Assembly (NCBI GenBank): GCA_026415035.1
Contig: JAOAHX010000005.1
Span: forward strand, 1 to 64,000
Direction of reading: 5' to 3'
DNA length: 64,000 nt
Source of the DNA: Thermodesulfobacteriota bacterium
GTDB taxonomy: Bacteria; Desulfobacterota; BSN033; UBA1163
Position 1 is the first letter of the stretch; each line of letters opens with the position of its first letter. The notes under the pieces are model-generated. The model was given only the letters and a program-made list of their open reading frames with translations. It was not told the origin of the DNA and made no database searches. Below are positions 46,428 through 55,259 of the stretch, one piece after another. The position numbers and the translations under genes are program-made.

Positions 46428-47584
46428 GGATGCTTCCTTTCCACAAGGGACTTGGCTCTTGCGCGAGCCCATTGATCAGCTTTCAGGATATCTTCAATCG
46501 TCTGAACCGCGGTGACCTGGTGTTCCTCCATGACTTTTTGAATGATGAGAGGGATGTCGGTGAAGCGGATCGCTCCCTCGAGAAAACTATGGACGGCCAC
46601 CTCATTGGCCGCATTCAAGATGGCGGGCATGGTCTCTCCGATCTCGATGGACCGGTAGGCTAACCCAAGGCAGGGGAATTTTTCAGGATCGGGATGGAAG
46701 AACGTGAGCGGTCCCACCTTCGGGAGGTCCAGCGGGGGCAGGGGAAGCTCCATACGGCCAGGGTACGATAGGGCATAGGCGATCGGGATGCGCATATCGG
46801 CAATGGCCATCTGGCAGATGATCGATCCGTCGGTATATTCGACCATGGAATGGATCACGCTTTGAGGATGGATCTGGACACTGATCCTCTCCACCGGAAT
46901 GCCGAAGAGCCAGTGGGCCTCGATCACCTCCAATCCTTTGTTCATCAGGGAAGCCGAGTCGATGGTGATCTTCTTTCCCATCTCCCAATGGGGATGATGA
47001 AGGGCGTCCTTGACCGTGACCTCATGGAGTTTCGAAAGGGGAAGGTTGAGAAAGGGGCCACCCGACGCGGTCAAGATGAGCCGATGGATATCCTCCTTCC
47101 GATGGCCGAGCAAGGATTGAAAGATGGCGCTGTGTTCGCTATCGACGGGCAGGATCGTCACCTGATGTCTCTTGGCCTCTTCCATGATGAGCCTCCCTGC
47201 CATCACCAAAGGCTCTTTGTTGGCCAGGGCGATCGATTTTCGGGATTTGATGGCCGAAAGGGTGGGGATGAGTCCCACCGCGCCCACGACCGCGGAGACC
47301 ACCTGGTCCACTTCAGGATGGGTGGCCACGCGGATCAATCCCTCGATGCCACAGACCACCTCGATCTCCCTGCCCGTCAGGGTCTTTTGAAATTCTTTGG
47401 CGACCTCCGGATTGAGAAGGGAGACCACTTTGGGTCGAAACTTGAGGGTCTGTTCACGGAGCAACTCGATGTTGACGCCGCCGGAGAGGCCGACGACCTC
47501 GAATCGGTCAGGGTAACGCTGAACGATGTCAAGGGTGTTGACGCCGATCGAACCTGTGGAACCGAGAATGGCCAGACGTTTCAT
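46421..47584 (-). CDS. dxr: 1-deoxy-D-xylulose-5-phosphate reductoisomerase
   Basis: 387 residues. The NADPH-binding loop ILGSTGSIGVNTLDIVQRYPDRF, ALANKEPLVMAG, the metal/substrate segment PVDSEHSAIFQSL and TASGGPFLNLP, and MGKKITIDSASLMNKGLEVIEAHWLF are diagnostic. It makes MEP, committing carbon to isoprenoids by the non-mevalonate route. Its product feeds the undecaprenyl carrier made by uppS in the same operon. It overlaps cdsA in an ATGA arrangement. Confidence 0.98.
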   Translation of the reverse strand: MKRLAILGSTGSIGVNTLDIVQRYPDRFEVVGLSGGVNIELLREQTLKFRPKVVSLLNPEVAKEFQKTLTGREIEVVCGIEGLIRVATHPEVDQVVSAVVGAVGLIPTLSAIKSRKSIALANKEPLVMAGRLIMEEAKRHQVTILPVDSEHSAIFQSLLGHRKEDIHRLILTASGGPFLNLPLSKLHEVTVKDALHHPHWEMGKKITIDSASLMNKGLEVIEAHWLFGIPVERISVQIHPQSVIHSMVEYTDGSIICQMAIADMRIPIAYALSYPGRMELPLPPLDLPKVGPLTFFHPDPEKFPCLGLAYRSIEIGETMPAILNAANEVAVHSFLEGAIRFTDIPLIIQKVMEEHQVTAVQTIEDILKADQWARARAKSLVERKHPC

Positions 47585-48402
47585 CGGGTCTCCTTGACCA
47601 GTTGGGGGAGGAGATAATAGAAGAAGGGGGTGGCGAAAAGAAAGCTATCGATTCGATCCAGGACCCCCCCGTGCCCGGGGAAGAGTCCTCCGGAATCCTT
47701 CACCTGGGCAGAGCGTTTGAGCATCGATTCGGTCAGATCGCCCAATTGGCCCAGAATCCCCAGGCCAATGGCCATGAGGAGGGCCTTCCCCAAGGGGAGT
47801 TGGGGGAGGAAGAGAGAAACGAAAGCCCCTCCGATGGCCACGGAGCCGAGGATGGCCGAAAGAAACCCTTCGTAGGTTTTGTTCGGACTGATCCTCGGAT
47901 AAAGTTTATGCCTTCCGAAGAGCGTGCCTCCGAACAGGGCACAGATGTCCCCCGCCCAGATCGCCAGGACGAGGAAGAGGACCCAGAGTTCTCCTCCGGC
48001 CCGATTCCGAATGAGGATGATATGGGAGAGGAGAAATCCCACATAGAAGATCCCCAAAAGGGTAATTCCCATCTGGGAGATGACCGTGGGGAGGTGGTTC
48101 ACCGAGACGAGATAGAAGAGGCAGAGGAGAATGAGCATCGAGGCGAGGAAGAAGGGGAATCGTTCCCCCTGTCCATAGACGAAGGCGAGGGAGAAGAGGC
48201 ATCCCGCTCCGATGCCCACCCACCGCTGGAGGAGCGTCATCTGGCCGAGGGCGAGTTTGTGAAACTCGAGGAGACCGACCCCGATCGTAGCAAAGACCAT
48301 CAGGGCAAACAGGAGGGGGGGGCCCCAGGCGATCAAACCGATCAAGGGGGGGATGAGAAGGATGGCGGTCAAGATCTTCTTTCTTTCGATTCTTGCCTTC
48401 AT
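47581..48402 (-). CDS. cdsA: Phosphatidate cytidylyltransferase (CDP-diacylglycerol synthase)
   Basis: 273 residues, about seven membrane helices. The C-terminal signature SMLKRSAQVKDSGGLFPGHGGVLDRIDSFLFATPFFY is complete, and ICALFGGTLFGRHKLYPRISPNKTYEGFL is typical. It makes the CDP-diacylglycerol used by PssA. It lies between uppS and dxr in a common order. Confidence 0.97.
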   Translation of the reverse strand: MKARIERKKILTAILLIPPLIGLIAWGPPLLFALMVFATIGVGLLEFHKLALGQMTLLQRWVGIGAGCLFSLAFVYGQGERFPFFLASMLILLCLFYLVSVNHLPTVISQMGITLLGIFYVGFLLSHIILIRNRAGGELWVLFLVLAIWAGDICALFGGTLFGRHKLYPRISPNKTYEGFLSAILGSVAIGGAFVSLFLPQLPLGKALLMAIGLGILGQLGDLTESMLKRSAQVKDSGGLFPGHGGVLDRIDSFLFATPFFYYLLPQLVKETR

Positions 48403-48416
48403 GTTTCCCGGTCCAT

Positions 48417-49154
48417 TTAAAGACCATTGATCTGTTCGCTGGTGAGGCCGAACCTCCTCTCCCTCGATTGGTAGTCTACGATCGCTTTGATGAGCTCCGT
48501 TCGATCGAAATCCGGCCAGAGGGTCTCGGTGAGGTAGATTTCGGTATAAGCGATCTGATAAAGCAGGAAGTTGGAGATCCGGGATTCCCCACTGGTCCGG
48601 ATGAGGAGATCCGGGTCGGGAAGTCCTCCCGTCCAGAGATATCTTGGGAAGGAGGCGAGGTCGATCTCTTCCTCCCGGATCCTGCCATGTCGAAAATCGG
48701 AGAGGATCCGGTGAACCGCCTGGAGGATTTCGGCCCGGCCTCCATAGCTCAAGGCCAGATTGAGGACCATCCCGTCGCAGTGGCTGGTCTGCCTCATCGT
48801 TTCCTCGAGGGCGGCCCTGACATCGGAGGGGAGGTCCCCAAGCCTTCCGATGGCCGAGAGGCGGATGTTATTTTGGACCATCTCCTCCCGTTCTTTCACC
48901 AGATAATCTTTCAGGAGCCCCATCAGGGCCTCCACCTCCTCTTTGGGCCTCTTCCAGTTTTCGATGGAGAAGGCGTATAGGGTGAGGACCTGGATGCCCA
49001 GTTCCCGGCAGGTCGTGACCACCTCGCGAACGGCCTCCACCCCCTTCAGATGTCCGTTGATCCGGCTCAGATTCTTCTTTTTAGCCCACCGGCCATTTCC
49101 ATCCATGATGATGGCGATGTGACGGGGCAATTTCTCTTTATCGATCTCGCCCAT
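48417..49154 (-). CDS. uppS: Undecaprenyl (isoprenyl) diphosphate synthase
   Basis: 245 residues from the ATG at 49154; an upstream ATG at 49202 would add 16 polar residues. The motif HIAIIMDGNGRWAKKKNLSRINGHLKGVEAVREVV at the N-terminus, TLYAFSIENWKRPKEEVEALM, and the C-terminal DLLIRTSGESRISNFLLYQIAYTEIYLTETLWPDF are the cis-prenyltransferase hallmarks. It makes the C55 carrier used by MraY. Confidence 0.96.
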   Translation of the reverse strand: MGEIDKEKLPRHIAIIMDGNGRWAKKKNLSRINGHLKGVEAVREVVTTCRELGIQVLTLYAFSIENWKRPKEEVEALMGLLKDYLVKEREEMVQNNIRLSAIGRLGDLPSDVRAALEETMRQTSHCDGMVLNLALSYGGRAEILQAVHRILSDFRHGRIREEEIDLASFPRYLWTGGLPDPDLLIRTSGESRISNFLLYQIAYTEIYLTETLWPDFDRTELIKAIVDYQSRERRFGLTSEQINGL

Positions 49155-49401
49155 GCTCCAGGATTTCCCTTTTGGGTCGTTGGAAGGATCGGATTTTGAC
49201 ATATGGTGCTGGGGTCCGAGCGATCGGGTCGAACATGTCCTAACATATGGAGAATTATTTAAAATTACCATATCCCCGGTTGATTTTCAAATGAGGGTCT
49301 GGTCTCTGAGGGGAGGAGGTGGAGGGCGAAGAGAAAGGGAGGGAGAGCGGACTGAACCTGGGGATGAAGGCCCTCCCCCCTGTTTTTTTCTTGAAAGCGA
49401 C

Positions 49402-49569
49402 CTATTTTTCTACGATGGCTTCCACAGGGCAGGCCTCGACACAGCTCCCGCATTCTGTGCATTTCTCTTCATTGATCACGTAGGGCTCGCCCTCTTCAAT
49501 GGCATCCGCCGGACATTCATCCATGCAAGTCCCACAGGCCACGCACTCTTCGGTGATCACATATGCCAC
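49402..49569 (-). CDS. Two-cluster (2[4Fe-4S]) ferredoxin
   Basis: About 55 residues from the GTG at 49569, which follows AGGGGGTGAG; a longer in-frame start at 49623 is possible but adds a charged tail. Two CxxCxxCxxxCP motifs are present: [16 protein letters not shown] and [16 protein letters not shown]. It is a small cytoplasmic electron carrier. It lies between frr and uppS on the same strand. MEP-pathway enzymes IspG and IspH need reduced ferredoxin, so a link to the isoprenoid genes next to it is conceivable but unproven. Confidence 0.9.
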   Translation of the reverse strand: MAYVITEECVACGTCMDECPADAIEEGEPYVINEEKCTECGSCVEACPVEAIVEK

Positions 49570-49647
49570 GTTTCTCACCCCCTTTTTCTCTTCTAATAAT
49601 TTCCCCTTAGGGTTCTGTTCCAACCCAACCGAGCAAGGTGTGGTGGA

Positions 49648-50205
49648 TCAAACTTCGAGGATCTCCTTTTCTTTGGCCGAAAGGGCATGATCGACCTTTT
49701 CAATCGATTTATCCGTCGCCTCTTGGACCTTGTCCATCCAATGGCGCAGCTGGTCTTGAGAGATTTTCTTGTTTTTTTCGAGGGTTTTCAGCTGGTCATT
49801 GGCCTCCCTGCGGATGTTCCGGAGAGCGACCTTCGCTCCCTCACCCATTTTCTTGACCACCTTGACCAGTTCCTTCCGACGTTCTTCGGTCAACCGGGGG
49901 ATGTTGATCCGGATGATTTTGCCATCGTTGACCGGGGTCAATCCAAGCTCCGATTTGAGAATGGCCTTTTCGATTTCCCCGATCATGGACGCATCCCAGG
50001 GTTGAATGGTGATGAGCCTGGGTTCGGGAACGGAGAGGGTGGCCATTTGGTGGAGGGGCGTCGAGGTGCCATAATAGTCGACTCGGATGTCATCCAGCAG
50101 GGCCAAGGAGGCCCTTCCGGTTCGAACCTTATTCAAGTCGCTTTTGAGGGCAGCGATCGTCTTTTCCATCTTCCCTGTGGCGTCGGCGTAGATCTTCTCT
50201 TCCAT
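49648..50205 (-). CDS. frr: Ribosome recycling factor
   Basis: 185 residues, the usual length. It opens with DATGKMEKTIAALKSDLNKVRTGRASLALLDDIRVDYYG, then LSVPEPRLITIQPWDASMIGEIEKAILKSELGLTP and IPRLTEERRKELVKVVKKMGEGAKVALRNIRREAND, matching RRF throughout. It splits post-termination ribosomes together with EF-G. It is 4 bases downstream of pyrH in the conserved rpsB-tsf-pyrH-frr order. Confidence 0.99.
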   Translation of the reverse strand: MEEKIYADATGKMEKTIAALKSDLNKVRTGRASLALLDDIRVDYYGTSTPLHQMATLSVPEPRLITIQPWDASMIGEIEKAILKSELGLTPVNDGKIIRINIPRLTEERRKELVKVVKKMGEGAKVALRNIRREANDQLKTLEKNKKISQDQLRHWMDKVQEATDKSIEKVDHALSAKEKEILEV

Positions 50206-50209
50206 GGTC

Positions 50210-50926
50210 TTAACCCTTGACTCTGGTCCCCACCTTCTCTCCCAGGACGACCCGCCGGATGTTGCCCTGCTCCTTGAGGTTGAAGACGATGATGGGGATC
50301 TGGTGATCCATGCAGAGGGAGATGGCGGTGGCGTCCATCACCTTCAACTGTTTTTGGAGGACCTCGAGATAGGTGAGTTCCTCAAATTTTCTGGCCCTTT
50401 GGTTCTTCATCGGATCGGTGTCGTAAACTCCGTCGACCTTCGTTGCCTTGAGAATCACATCGGCCCCGATCTCCATCGCCCGGAGCGAGGCCGTGGTATC
50501 CGTGGTAAAGTAGGGATTGCCCGTCCCTCCCGCAAAGATGACGACCCGTCCTTTCTCGAGGTGGCGGATGGCCCGACGTCGGATGAAGGGCTCGGCCAGT
50601 TGCCTCATTTCGATCGCGGTCTGAAGACGGGTCTGGACCCCGATCTTTTCCAGGGCGTCCTGGAGGGCGATTCCGTTGATGATGGTGGCGAGCATTCCCA
50701 TATGGTCCGCCGAGACCCGATCAATACCTGTCGCGCTGGCCGCCACCCCCCGGAAGATGTTTCCACCTCCGATGACGATGGCGATTTCAATCCCGATGGA
50801 CTGGACCTCTTGGATTTCCCGGGCGATCTGGTGAAGGGTCGACGGGTCGATGCCGAAATCGTTCTCGCCGGTTAACACCTCTCCGCTGATTTTCAAGAGG
50901 ACCCTTTTATACGGGATGCTCTTCAT
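50210..50926 (-). CDS. pyrH: Uridylate kinase
   Basis: 238 residues, amino-acid-kinase fold. It opens with [15 protein letters not shown], then [50 protein letters not shown] and [23 protein letters not shown]. It phosphorylates UMP to UDP. The conserved translation-gene neighbours support the assignment. Confidence 0.99.
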   Translation of the reverse strand: MKSIPYKRVLLKISGEVLTGENDFGIDPSTLHQIAREIQEVQSIGIEIAIVIGGGNIFRGVAASATGIDRVSADHMGMLATIINGIALQDALEKIGVQTRLQTAIEMRQLAEPFIRRRAIRHLEKGRVVIFAGGTGNPYFTTDTTASLRAMEIGADVILKATKVDGVYDTDPMKNQRARKFEELTYLEVLQKQLKVMDATAISLCMDHQIPIIVFNLKEQGNIRRVVLGEKVGTRVKG

Positions 50927-50941
50927 GGTGGGCCAGAGGAC

Positions 50942-51553
50942 CTACGATTTTGGGGTCAACCCTTCACCCAGTTGAAAACGGACGAATCGGCGGATGGTGA
51001 TGTTTTCGCCCAGTTTGCCAATCATTTCATCCAGAATGTCTTTGACCGTCCGATCCGAATCCCGGATGTAAGTCTGTTCGAGGAGGCAGACCTCTGAAAA
51101 GAACCTTTCCAGTTTTCCCTCAACGATCTTATCAATGACCTTGGCAGGTTTTCCCGATTCGAGGGCCTGACTCCGGTAGATCTCCCTCTCCTTGTCCAGG
51201 ACCTCGGGGGGGATTTCCTCCCGACGGATATATTGGGGGTTGGCCGCGGCGATATGCATGGCGATGTTCTTTACAAAATCTTGGAATTCGGCCGTCTTGG
51301 CCACGAAATCGGTCTCGCAGTTGATCTCGACGAGAACCCCCATCTTCCCGCCTGCATGGATGTAAGAGGCCACCAGGCCCTCCGTGGCCACCCGGCCCGC
51401 CTTTTTGGCCGCGGTCGCCAGCCCTTTCTTTCTTAAGTATTCGATGGCGGCCTCGATATTTCCGCCTGCCTGTTGAAGGGCCGCCTTACAATCCACAATG
51501 CCTGCCCCGGTCCGTTGTCTCAGATCTTTCACCAGCTCAATCGAGATCTCCAT
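50942..51553 (-). CDS. tsf: Elongation factor Ts (short form)
   Basis: 203 residues, shorter than the roughly 280-residue E. coli protein and similar to the compact form seen in Thermus and many deltaproteobacteria. The N-terminal UBA-like domain has [39 protein letters not shown], with the catalytic [23 protein letters not shown] segment after it. It exchanges GDP on EF-Tu. It is 6 bases from the rpsB stop. Confidence 0.98.
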   Translation of the reverse strand: MEISIELVKDLRQRTGAGIVDCKAALQQAGGNIEAAIEYLRKKGLATAAKKAGRVATEGLVASYIHAGGKMGVLVEINCETDFVAKTAEFQDFVKNIAMHIAAANPQYIRREEIPPEVLDKEREIYRSQALESGKPAKVIDKIVEGKLERFFSEVCLLEQTYIRDSDRTVKDILDEMIGKLGENITIRRFVRFQLGEGLTPKS

Positions 51554-51559
51554 ACCTCC

Positions 51560-52354
51560 TCATTCCTCCTCCTCTTCAACGCCTTCCTCCACTTCGATCT
51601 CCGTGGGAGGTTCTGAAACGGGTGGCGCCTCTTTTGTGTCGGGCCCTTCGCCGCTTTGGAGTTGTTTTTCGTAAAGTTGCCTCCCCTCGATCACGGCCTC
51701 CGCCATCTTTGATGCGAAGAGCTGGATGGCGCGAATGGCATCGTCATTGCCCGGAATCACATAGTCGACATCGTCTGGATCGCAGTTGGTGTCGACGATG
51801 CCCACCGAAGGGATACCGACCTTGCGGGCCTCACGGACCGCGATCTTCTCTTTTTTGGGATCGACGACGAAGATCGCTCCAGGAAGACGGTTCATATTCT
51901 TAATGCCGCCCAGGGACTTTTCCAATCGGGCCTTCTCCTTTTCTATGCCGAGGATCTCTTTTTTGGGGAGGAGATTGTAGATCTCCTCGTTTTTCATCGC
52001 TTCGAGTTTCTGGAGACGTTCGATCGACCGCTTGATGGTTTGGAAGTTCGTCAGCATTCCGCCTAACCATCGATGGTTGACGTAGAACATCCCACACCGT
52101 TTGGCCTGTTCGGCAATGGTCTCCTGCGCCTGTTTCTTCGTGCCGACGAAGAGGATGTGCTCGCCTCGGGCGGCCACATCCCGGATGAACTGATAGGCCT
52201 CTTTGAAGAGCTGGACCGTCTTCTGGAGATCGATGATATAGATTCCGTTCCTCGCGCCGAAGATATAGGGTTTCATCTTCGGATCCCAACGTTTGGTTTC
52301 GTGGCCGAAGTGGACCCCTGCCTCCAGAAGCTCCTTCATCGTTACGGTTGACAT
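51560..52354 (-). CDS. rpsB: 30S ribosomal protein S2
   Basis: 264 residues from the ATG at 52354, chosen at the conserved [43 protein letters not shown] opening. [18 protein letters not shown] and [32 protein letters not shown] follow. The C-terminus ends in a run of glutamates. It is the first gene of rpsB-tsf-pyrH-frr. Confidence 0.99.
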   Translation of the reverse strand: MSTVTMKELLEAGVHFGHETKRWDPKMKPYIFGARNGIYIIDLQKTVQLFKEAYQFIRDVAARGEHILFVGTKKQAQETIAEQAKRCGMFYVNHRWLGGMLTNFQTIKRSIERLQKLEAMKNEEIYNLLPKKEILGIEKEKARLEKSLGGIKNMNRLPGAIFVVDPKKEKIAVREARKVGIPSVGIVDTNCDPDDVDYVIPGNDDAIRAIQLFASKMAEAVIEGRQLYEKQLQSGEGPDTKEAPPVSEPPTEIEVEEGVEEEEE

Positions 52355-52393
52355 TGAACCCTCCGTTTTCTTTCCATTCTTCCTCCTCGATGG

Positions 52394-52421
52394 GTCATAA
52401 GTCAAATAGATTTTTTGTTAA
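52394..52421 (-). promoter_or_regulatory. Candidate rpsB promoter
   Basis: On the minus strand TTAACA (52421-52416), 16-bp spacer and TATGAC (52399-52394), about 40 bases before the rpsB start. It is a moderate match in an AT-rich patch. Confidence 0.4.
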
Positions 52422-52432
52422 CACATGCTCTC

Positions 52433-52454
52433 CCTTTTTTCAAGGGAAAAAAGG
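52433..52454. other. Hairpin upstream of rpsB
   Basis: CCTTTTTTC pairs with GAAAAAAGG across AAGG, a perfect 9-bp stem. It lies just upstream of the candidate rpsB promoter and before the HD-like gene. It may insulate the divergent units. Confidence 0.4.
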
Positions 52455-52579
52455 CGCAAACCGCCCCGATCTATTTGGGAGAGGAGACCCAAAATAACTC
52501 ATTGAAATCATAAATGAATTAGGCCATCTTTTGGCTTTCAGGGCAAAGGCGCCCCTCCGGCTCTTTTTTATCCGAAGAT

Positions 52580-52593
52580 TTGATCTAAGTCAA
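52580..52593. promoter_or_regulatory. CRP/FNR-type operator before the HD-like gene
   Basis: TTGATCTAAGTCAA, an inverted repeat of the form TTGAy-N4-rTCAA with one mismatch between arms. Its centre is about 57 bases upstream of the ATG at 52644. It differs at one position from the perfect TTGACTTAAGTCAA palindrome ahead of the NO-reductase operon in the arms, and the centre is CTAA instead of TTAA. Confidence 0.65.
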
Positions 52594-52643
52594 TGAGGAC
52601 AGGTGGCCTATAGATTATTTTAGGGGTGAAGGAGGAGAAAATT

Positions 52644-53366
52644 ATGAAATGTCCCGGACAGGATATGAGATTTTGGAAGCCGGAGGATATCTTTGAAGTA
52701 CAGTGTCTCAGGTGTGGAAGGGCGGTCGAGTTCTTCAAAGATGATGTGAAGCGCAAATGCCGTTGTGGAGAGGAGATCGTAAATCCCAGGCTGGATTTCG
52801 GTTGCGCCCAGTGGTGCGAGTACGGGGAGCAATGCCTCGGCGTCATGCCTAAAGAACTGGAGGATTTGAAAAAGGAGTTGGAGAAAGGACGGTTTAAAGA
52901 GAAATTTGCTCAGGCGATGAAGCGATACTTCGGGAAAGACCTTAAACGGATTGCTCACGCTCAGAAGGTGGCCCGGTTTGCAGAAGAAATGGCAAAGAAA
53001 GAAGGGGCGAACCCCCTGGTGGTCTTGGGGAGTGCCTATCTTCACGAGGTCGGAATTTATGAAGCCGAAAGGAAGCACGCATCCCTTACGTCAGAAGGCC
53101 CCCCGATCGTAAAAGATCTCTTAAAACGGATGAACCTCAAAGAGGAGGTCATCGAGGAGATCTGTGACATCATTGCTCATCTCAGCCAACCAAGACCGGT
53201 TGAGACCCTGAACTTTCAGATCCTTTATGAGGCCAACTGGCTGGTCAAAATCGAGGAAGAAGGGCTTGGACACGATAAAGGAAAACTCGAAACGTTGATT
53301 GAAAAGGTTTTCCAAACTGATTCGGGAAAGGCCTTGGCGATAGCCCTTTATTTACAGGCTCCTTGA
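52644..53366 (+). CDS. HD-domain-like phosphohydrolase with N-terminal cysteine-rich domain
   Basis: 240 residues from the ATG at 52644, behind GGAGGAG. The N-terminal 65 residues contain seven cysteines besides Cys3 or so (CLRC at 21-24, CRC at 39-41, Cys54, Cys58, Cys64), a likely zinc or FeS site. The remainder resembles an HD domain: His105 in IAHAQKVARFAEEM and AYLHEVG (His134-Glu135), where the canonical Asp of the HD pair is Glu. The later ICDIIAHL and NFQILYEANWLVKIEEEG fit helices of the fold. A CRP/FNR-type operator precedes it. Substrate unknown; catalytic competence is uncertain because of the Glu. Confidence 0.72.
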   Translation: MKCPGQDMRFWKPEDIFEVQCLRCGRAVEFFKDDVKRKCRCGEEIVNPRLDFGCAQWCEYGEQCLGVMPKELEDLKKELEKGRFKEKFAQAMKRYFGKDLKRIAHAQKVARFAEEMAKKEGANPLVVLGSAYLHEVGIYEAERKHASLTSEGPPIVKDLLKRMNLKEEVIEEICDIIAHLSQPRPVETLNFQILYEANWLVKIEEEGLGHDKGKLETLIEKVFQTDSGKALAIALYLQAP

Positions 53367-53534
53367 TCGCTTCGATCGGGTCCTCCAAATCGGTGAACCG
53401 ATCATAGAGCGTGGTTGGGGGTCTCGTTTTTGATTGGCCATCCGCATCGATCCGGTTAAGCCAAATGTCTTGACAAGGCCGAGGAGAATTTAGCACAATT
53501 TCATCACTCCAAGGATGCCCCCTATCCGTCGAGG

Positions 53535-53609
53535 GCCCACGTAGCTCAACGGCAGAGCTGCTGATTTGTAATCAGCGGGTTGGCGGTTCAAATCCGTCCG
53601 TGGGCTCCA
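53535..53609 (+). tRNA. tRNA-Thr (TGT)
   Basis: Acceptor GCCCACG pairs with CGTGGGC, D-arm GCTCAACGGCAGAGC, anticodon stem CTGA/TCAG with loop TTTGTAA (anticodon TGT), T-arm GGCGGTTCAAATCCGTC, discriminator T and encoded CCA. 75 bases. Confidence 0.96.
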
Positions 53610-53949
53610 ATGATTTCAATAGGTTACCCTTTTCTACACCACCTCCTGCTTAGCAAACCCTTCTAATTTTGGGCTTCTCCTGATCCTATTTAGCGTATCC
53701 ACTCCCCCCGACTTTCAGGATGATGATGCACCTACCCGGAGTCATATTTGGAGCCCTGTTTCCCAACAGTGTTTGGGAAATAAAAGGGAAGGTTTTGGGC
53801 GAGGGGGCATGCGATTGCGGGATTTTAAAACCTTCTTGAATCAGACCAATGAAAGGAAGCTGCGGGAGAGCTTACCGCCGGTTTGGGGGCAGGGCTCGAT
53901 TCTTCCCCTCTGAGCCCAGAGGGATATCGAGACCTGCCCACGATTACCT
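53610..53949. other. Intergenic stretch without a recognised gene
   Basis: 340 bases between tRNA-Thr and the cytochrome gene. It holds an 8-bp hairpin (TTTCCCAA / TTGGGAAA at 53759-53780) and a 7-bp hairpin (CCCTCTG / CAGAGGG at 53906-53923) 27 bases past the cytochrome stop, which may mark the end of that transcript. Neither is followed by a T-run. No convincing coding frame is seen. Confidence 0.5.
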
Positions 53950-55185
53950 TCATTTCTTCGCTTTGGCCCTCAGTTCGGCCGCCTTTTCTTTGATTTCGGT
54001 CAGGCTCTGTTGCATCTTGCTCCAGCCATACCAGAGGGCGTAGTCCGGGTTGGCATGGAAGGTTCCCTGGAAGGTTCTCATCCGGTGCTCGAGGAACATG
54101 ACGAAGAGTTTCTGTTCGATGACGGTCGGGGCATCATGGAAGGTGAGAAGATCGGGGAAGGGATGGGCATAGTTTTTGGGTTTCTGCAGGATTCCCTCCT
54201 TATAGAGGTCGGCCACGGTCCGGATCGCCTCGGCCAAGAGACGATCCGCATCCCTGATCATCTGATCTCCCTTTTCCAGTTCGGCCTTTGCGAAATTGGC
54301 GGAATGGCATTTGTTGCAGGCCTTAAGCATCTTGTCCCGTTCTTTCTGCCAGGCCTCCTGGGTCAACCGGGCGACGTCGGCCGCCTTTACGACCTCAAGC
54401 CTGGCCGTCGGTTTTCCCTCGGGATCGAGGACGCCGAGACCCTGAAGGATGGTGGCGCGGTCCGCGGCCCACTGTTTGTCCTCCGGCATGGGTAATCGCA
54501 CTGCCAAAAATCCCCAGGCGGTCCTGACCTCATGATTCCCATCCTGCATATGGCAGGTCTGGCAGGTTGGGGCTGAGGCCGTCGGGGGAAGGGTCTTATT
54601 CTGTTTCAAGAGATACCGCACCCCGTGCTTAGAACTGGAGTACATCTCCCACTGGGGATGGTCAAAACCCATGTGGCAGGTCTGACAGGCCTGGGGCTGT
54701 CTGGCTTCCACGACGGAAAAGGTGTGCCGGGTATGACAGGCATCGCAGGAGGCCACCCCGAATCCCGCTCCGTTCTTTTTGAGCTCTTTGATCTCGGCTT
54801 CGCTCTTGATTCCGATCTTATGGCAACCGCCGCAGCCCTTCATCCCCTCCATCAACGCCATGGGTTGCCAGTGGGCGGTGGGCATGGCCTTCATGGCGGC
54901 CCAGGCTGCAGCATGTTTTCCGGCCCTGAATTCCTTAACCCGTTTGGCGTGACAGGTGGCACAGGTATCGGGGGTGGGGATCTTGGCCTTGGCCACGTCT
55001 TTCGATGTCTTGTGATCGCTTCCATGGCAAACGGTGCAATCGACCTTGTTTTTGCTGTGCTTGCTCAGCTGCCAGTCGTTGACAATCCCCGGGGTCACCT
55101 TTTTGTGGCACTCCACACAGACCTGAGCAAAAGCGGCGGTGGCAAAAAGAACACCAAGGAGCGAGACGAAGATTGTTCTGACCAT
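53950..55185 (-). CDS. Octahaem c-type cytochrome, hydroxylamine oxidoreductase (HAO)-like
   Basis: 411 residues. A signal peptide (about 1-20, IFVSLLGVLFATAAFA) is followed by eight CxxCH haem-binding motifs at Cys23, 50, 75, 118, 147, 167, 208 and 290. Spacing, the eight haems and the helical haem-free C-terminus (KLFVMFLEHRMRTFQGTFHANPDYALWYGW) match the HAO/octahaem cytochrome family. Members oxidise hydroxylamine or hydrazine, or reduce nitrite or hydroxylamine; oxidising types have a tyrosine cross-linked to the catalytic haem. Tyr382 or Tyr386 is in the relevant part, but alignment is needed to say whether it is the cross-linking one. It is the last gene of the NO-reductase operon, so it probably acts on nitrogen oxides in the periplasm. 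Confidence 0.85.
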   Translation of the reverse strand: MVRTIFVSLLGVLFATAAFAQVCVECHKKVTPGIVNDWQLSKHSKNKVDCTVCHGSDHKTSKDVAKAKIPTPDTCATCHAKRVKEFRAGKHAAAWAAMKAMPTAHWQPMALMEGMKGCGGCHKIGIKSEAEIKELKKNGAGFGVASCDACHTRHTFSVVEARQPQACQTCHMGFDHPQWEMYSSSKHGVRYLLKQNKTLPPTASAPTCQTCHMQDGNHEVRTAWGFLAVRLPMPEDKQWAADRATILQGLGVLDPEGKPTARLEVVKAADVARLTQEAWQKERDKMLKACNKCHSANFAKAELEKGDQMIRDADRLLAEAIRTVADLYKEGILQKPKNYAHPFPDLLTFHDAPTVIEQKLFVMFLEHRMRTFQGTFHANPDYALWYGWSKMQQSLTEIKEKAAELRAKAKK

Positions 55186-55259
55186 CCTATTTCCCCCTTT
55201 CCATGGAGATTAAGAAATTTTCAGAGGTCGAAGAAGACTTCGCATAAAGAGGTCTTTTT

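Noticed and set aside
53759-53780. An 8-bp hairpin (TTTCCCAA/TTGGGAAA) considered as a terminator.
   Set aside because: No T-run follows on either strand and it is not close to a stop codon.
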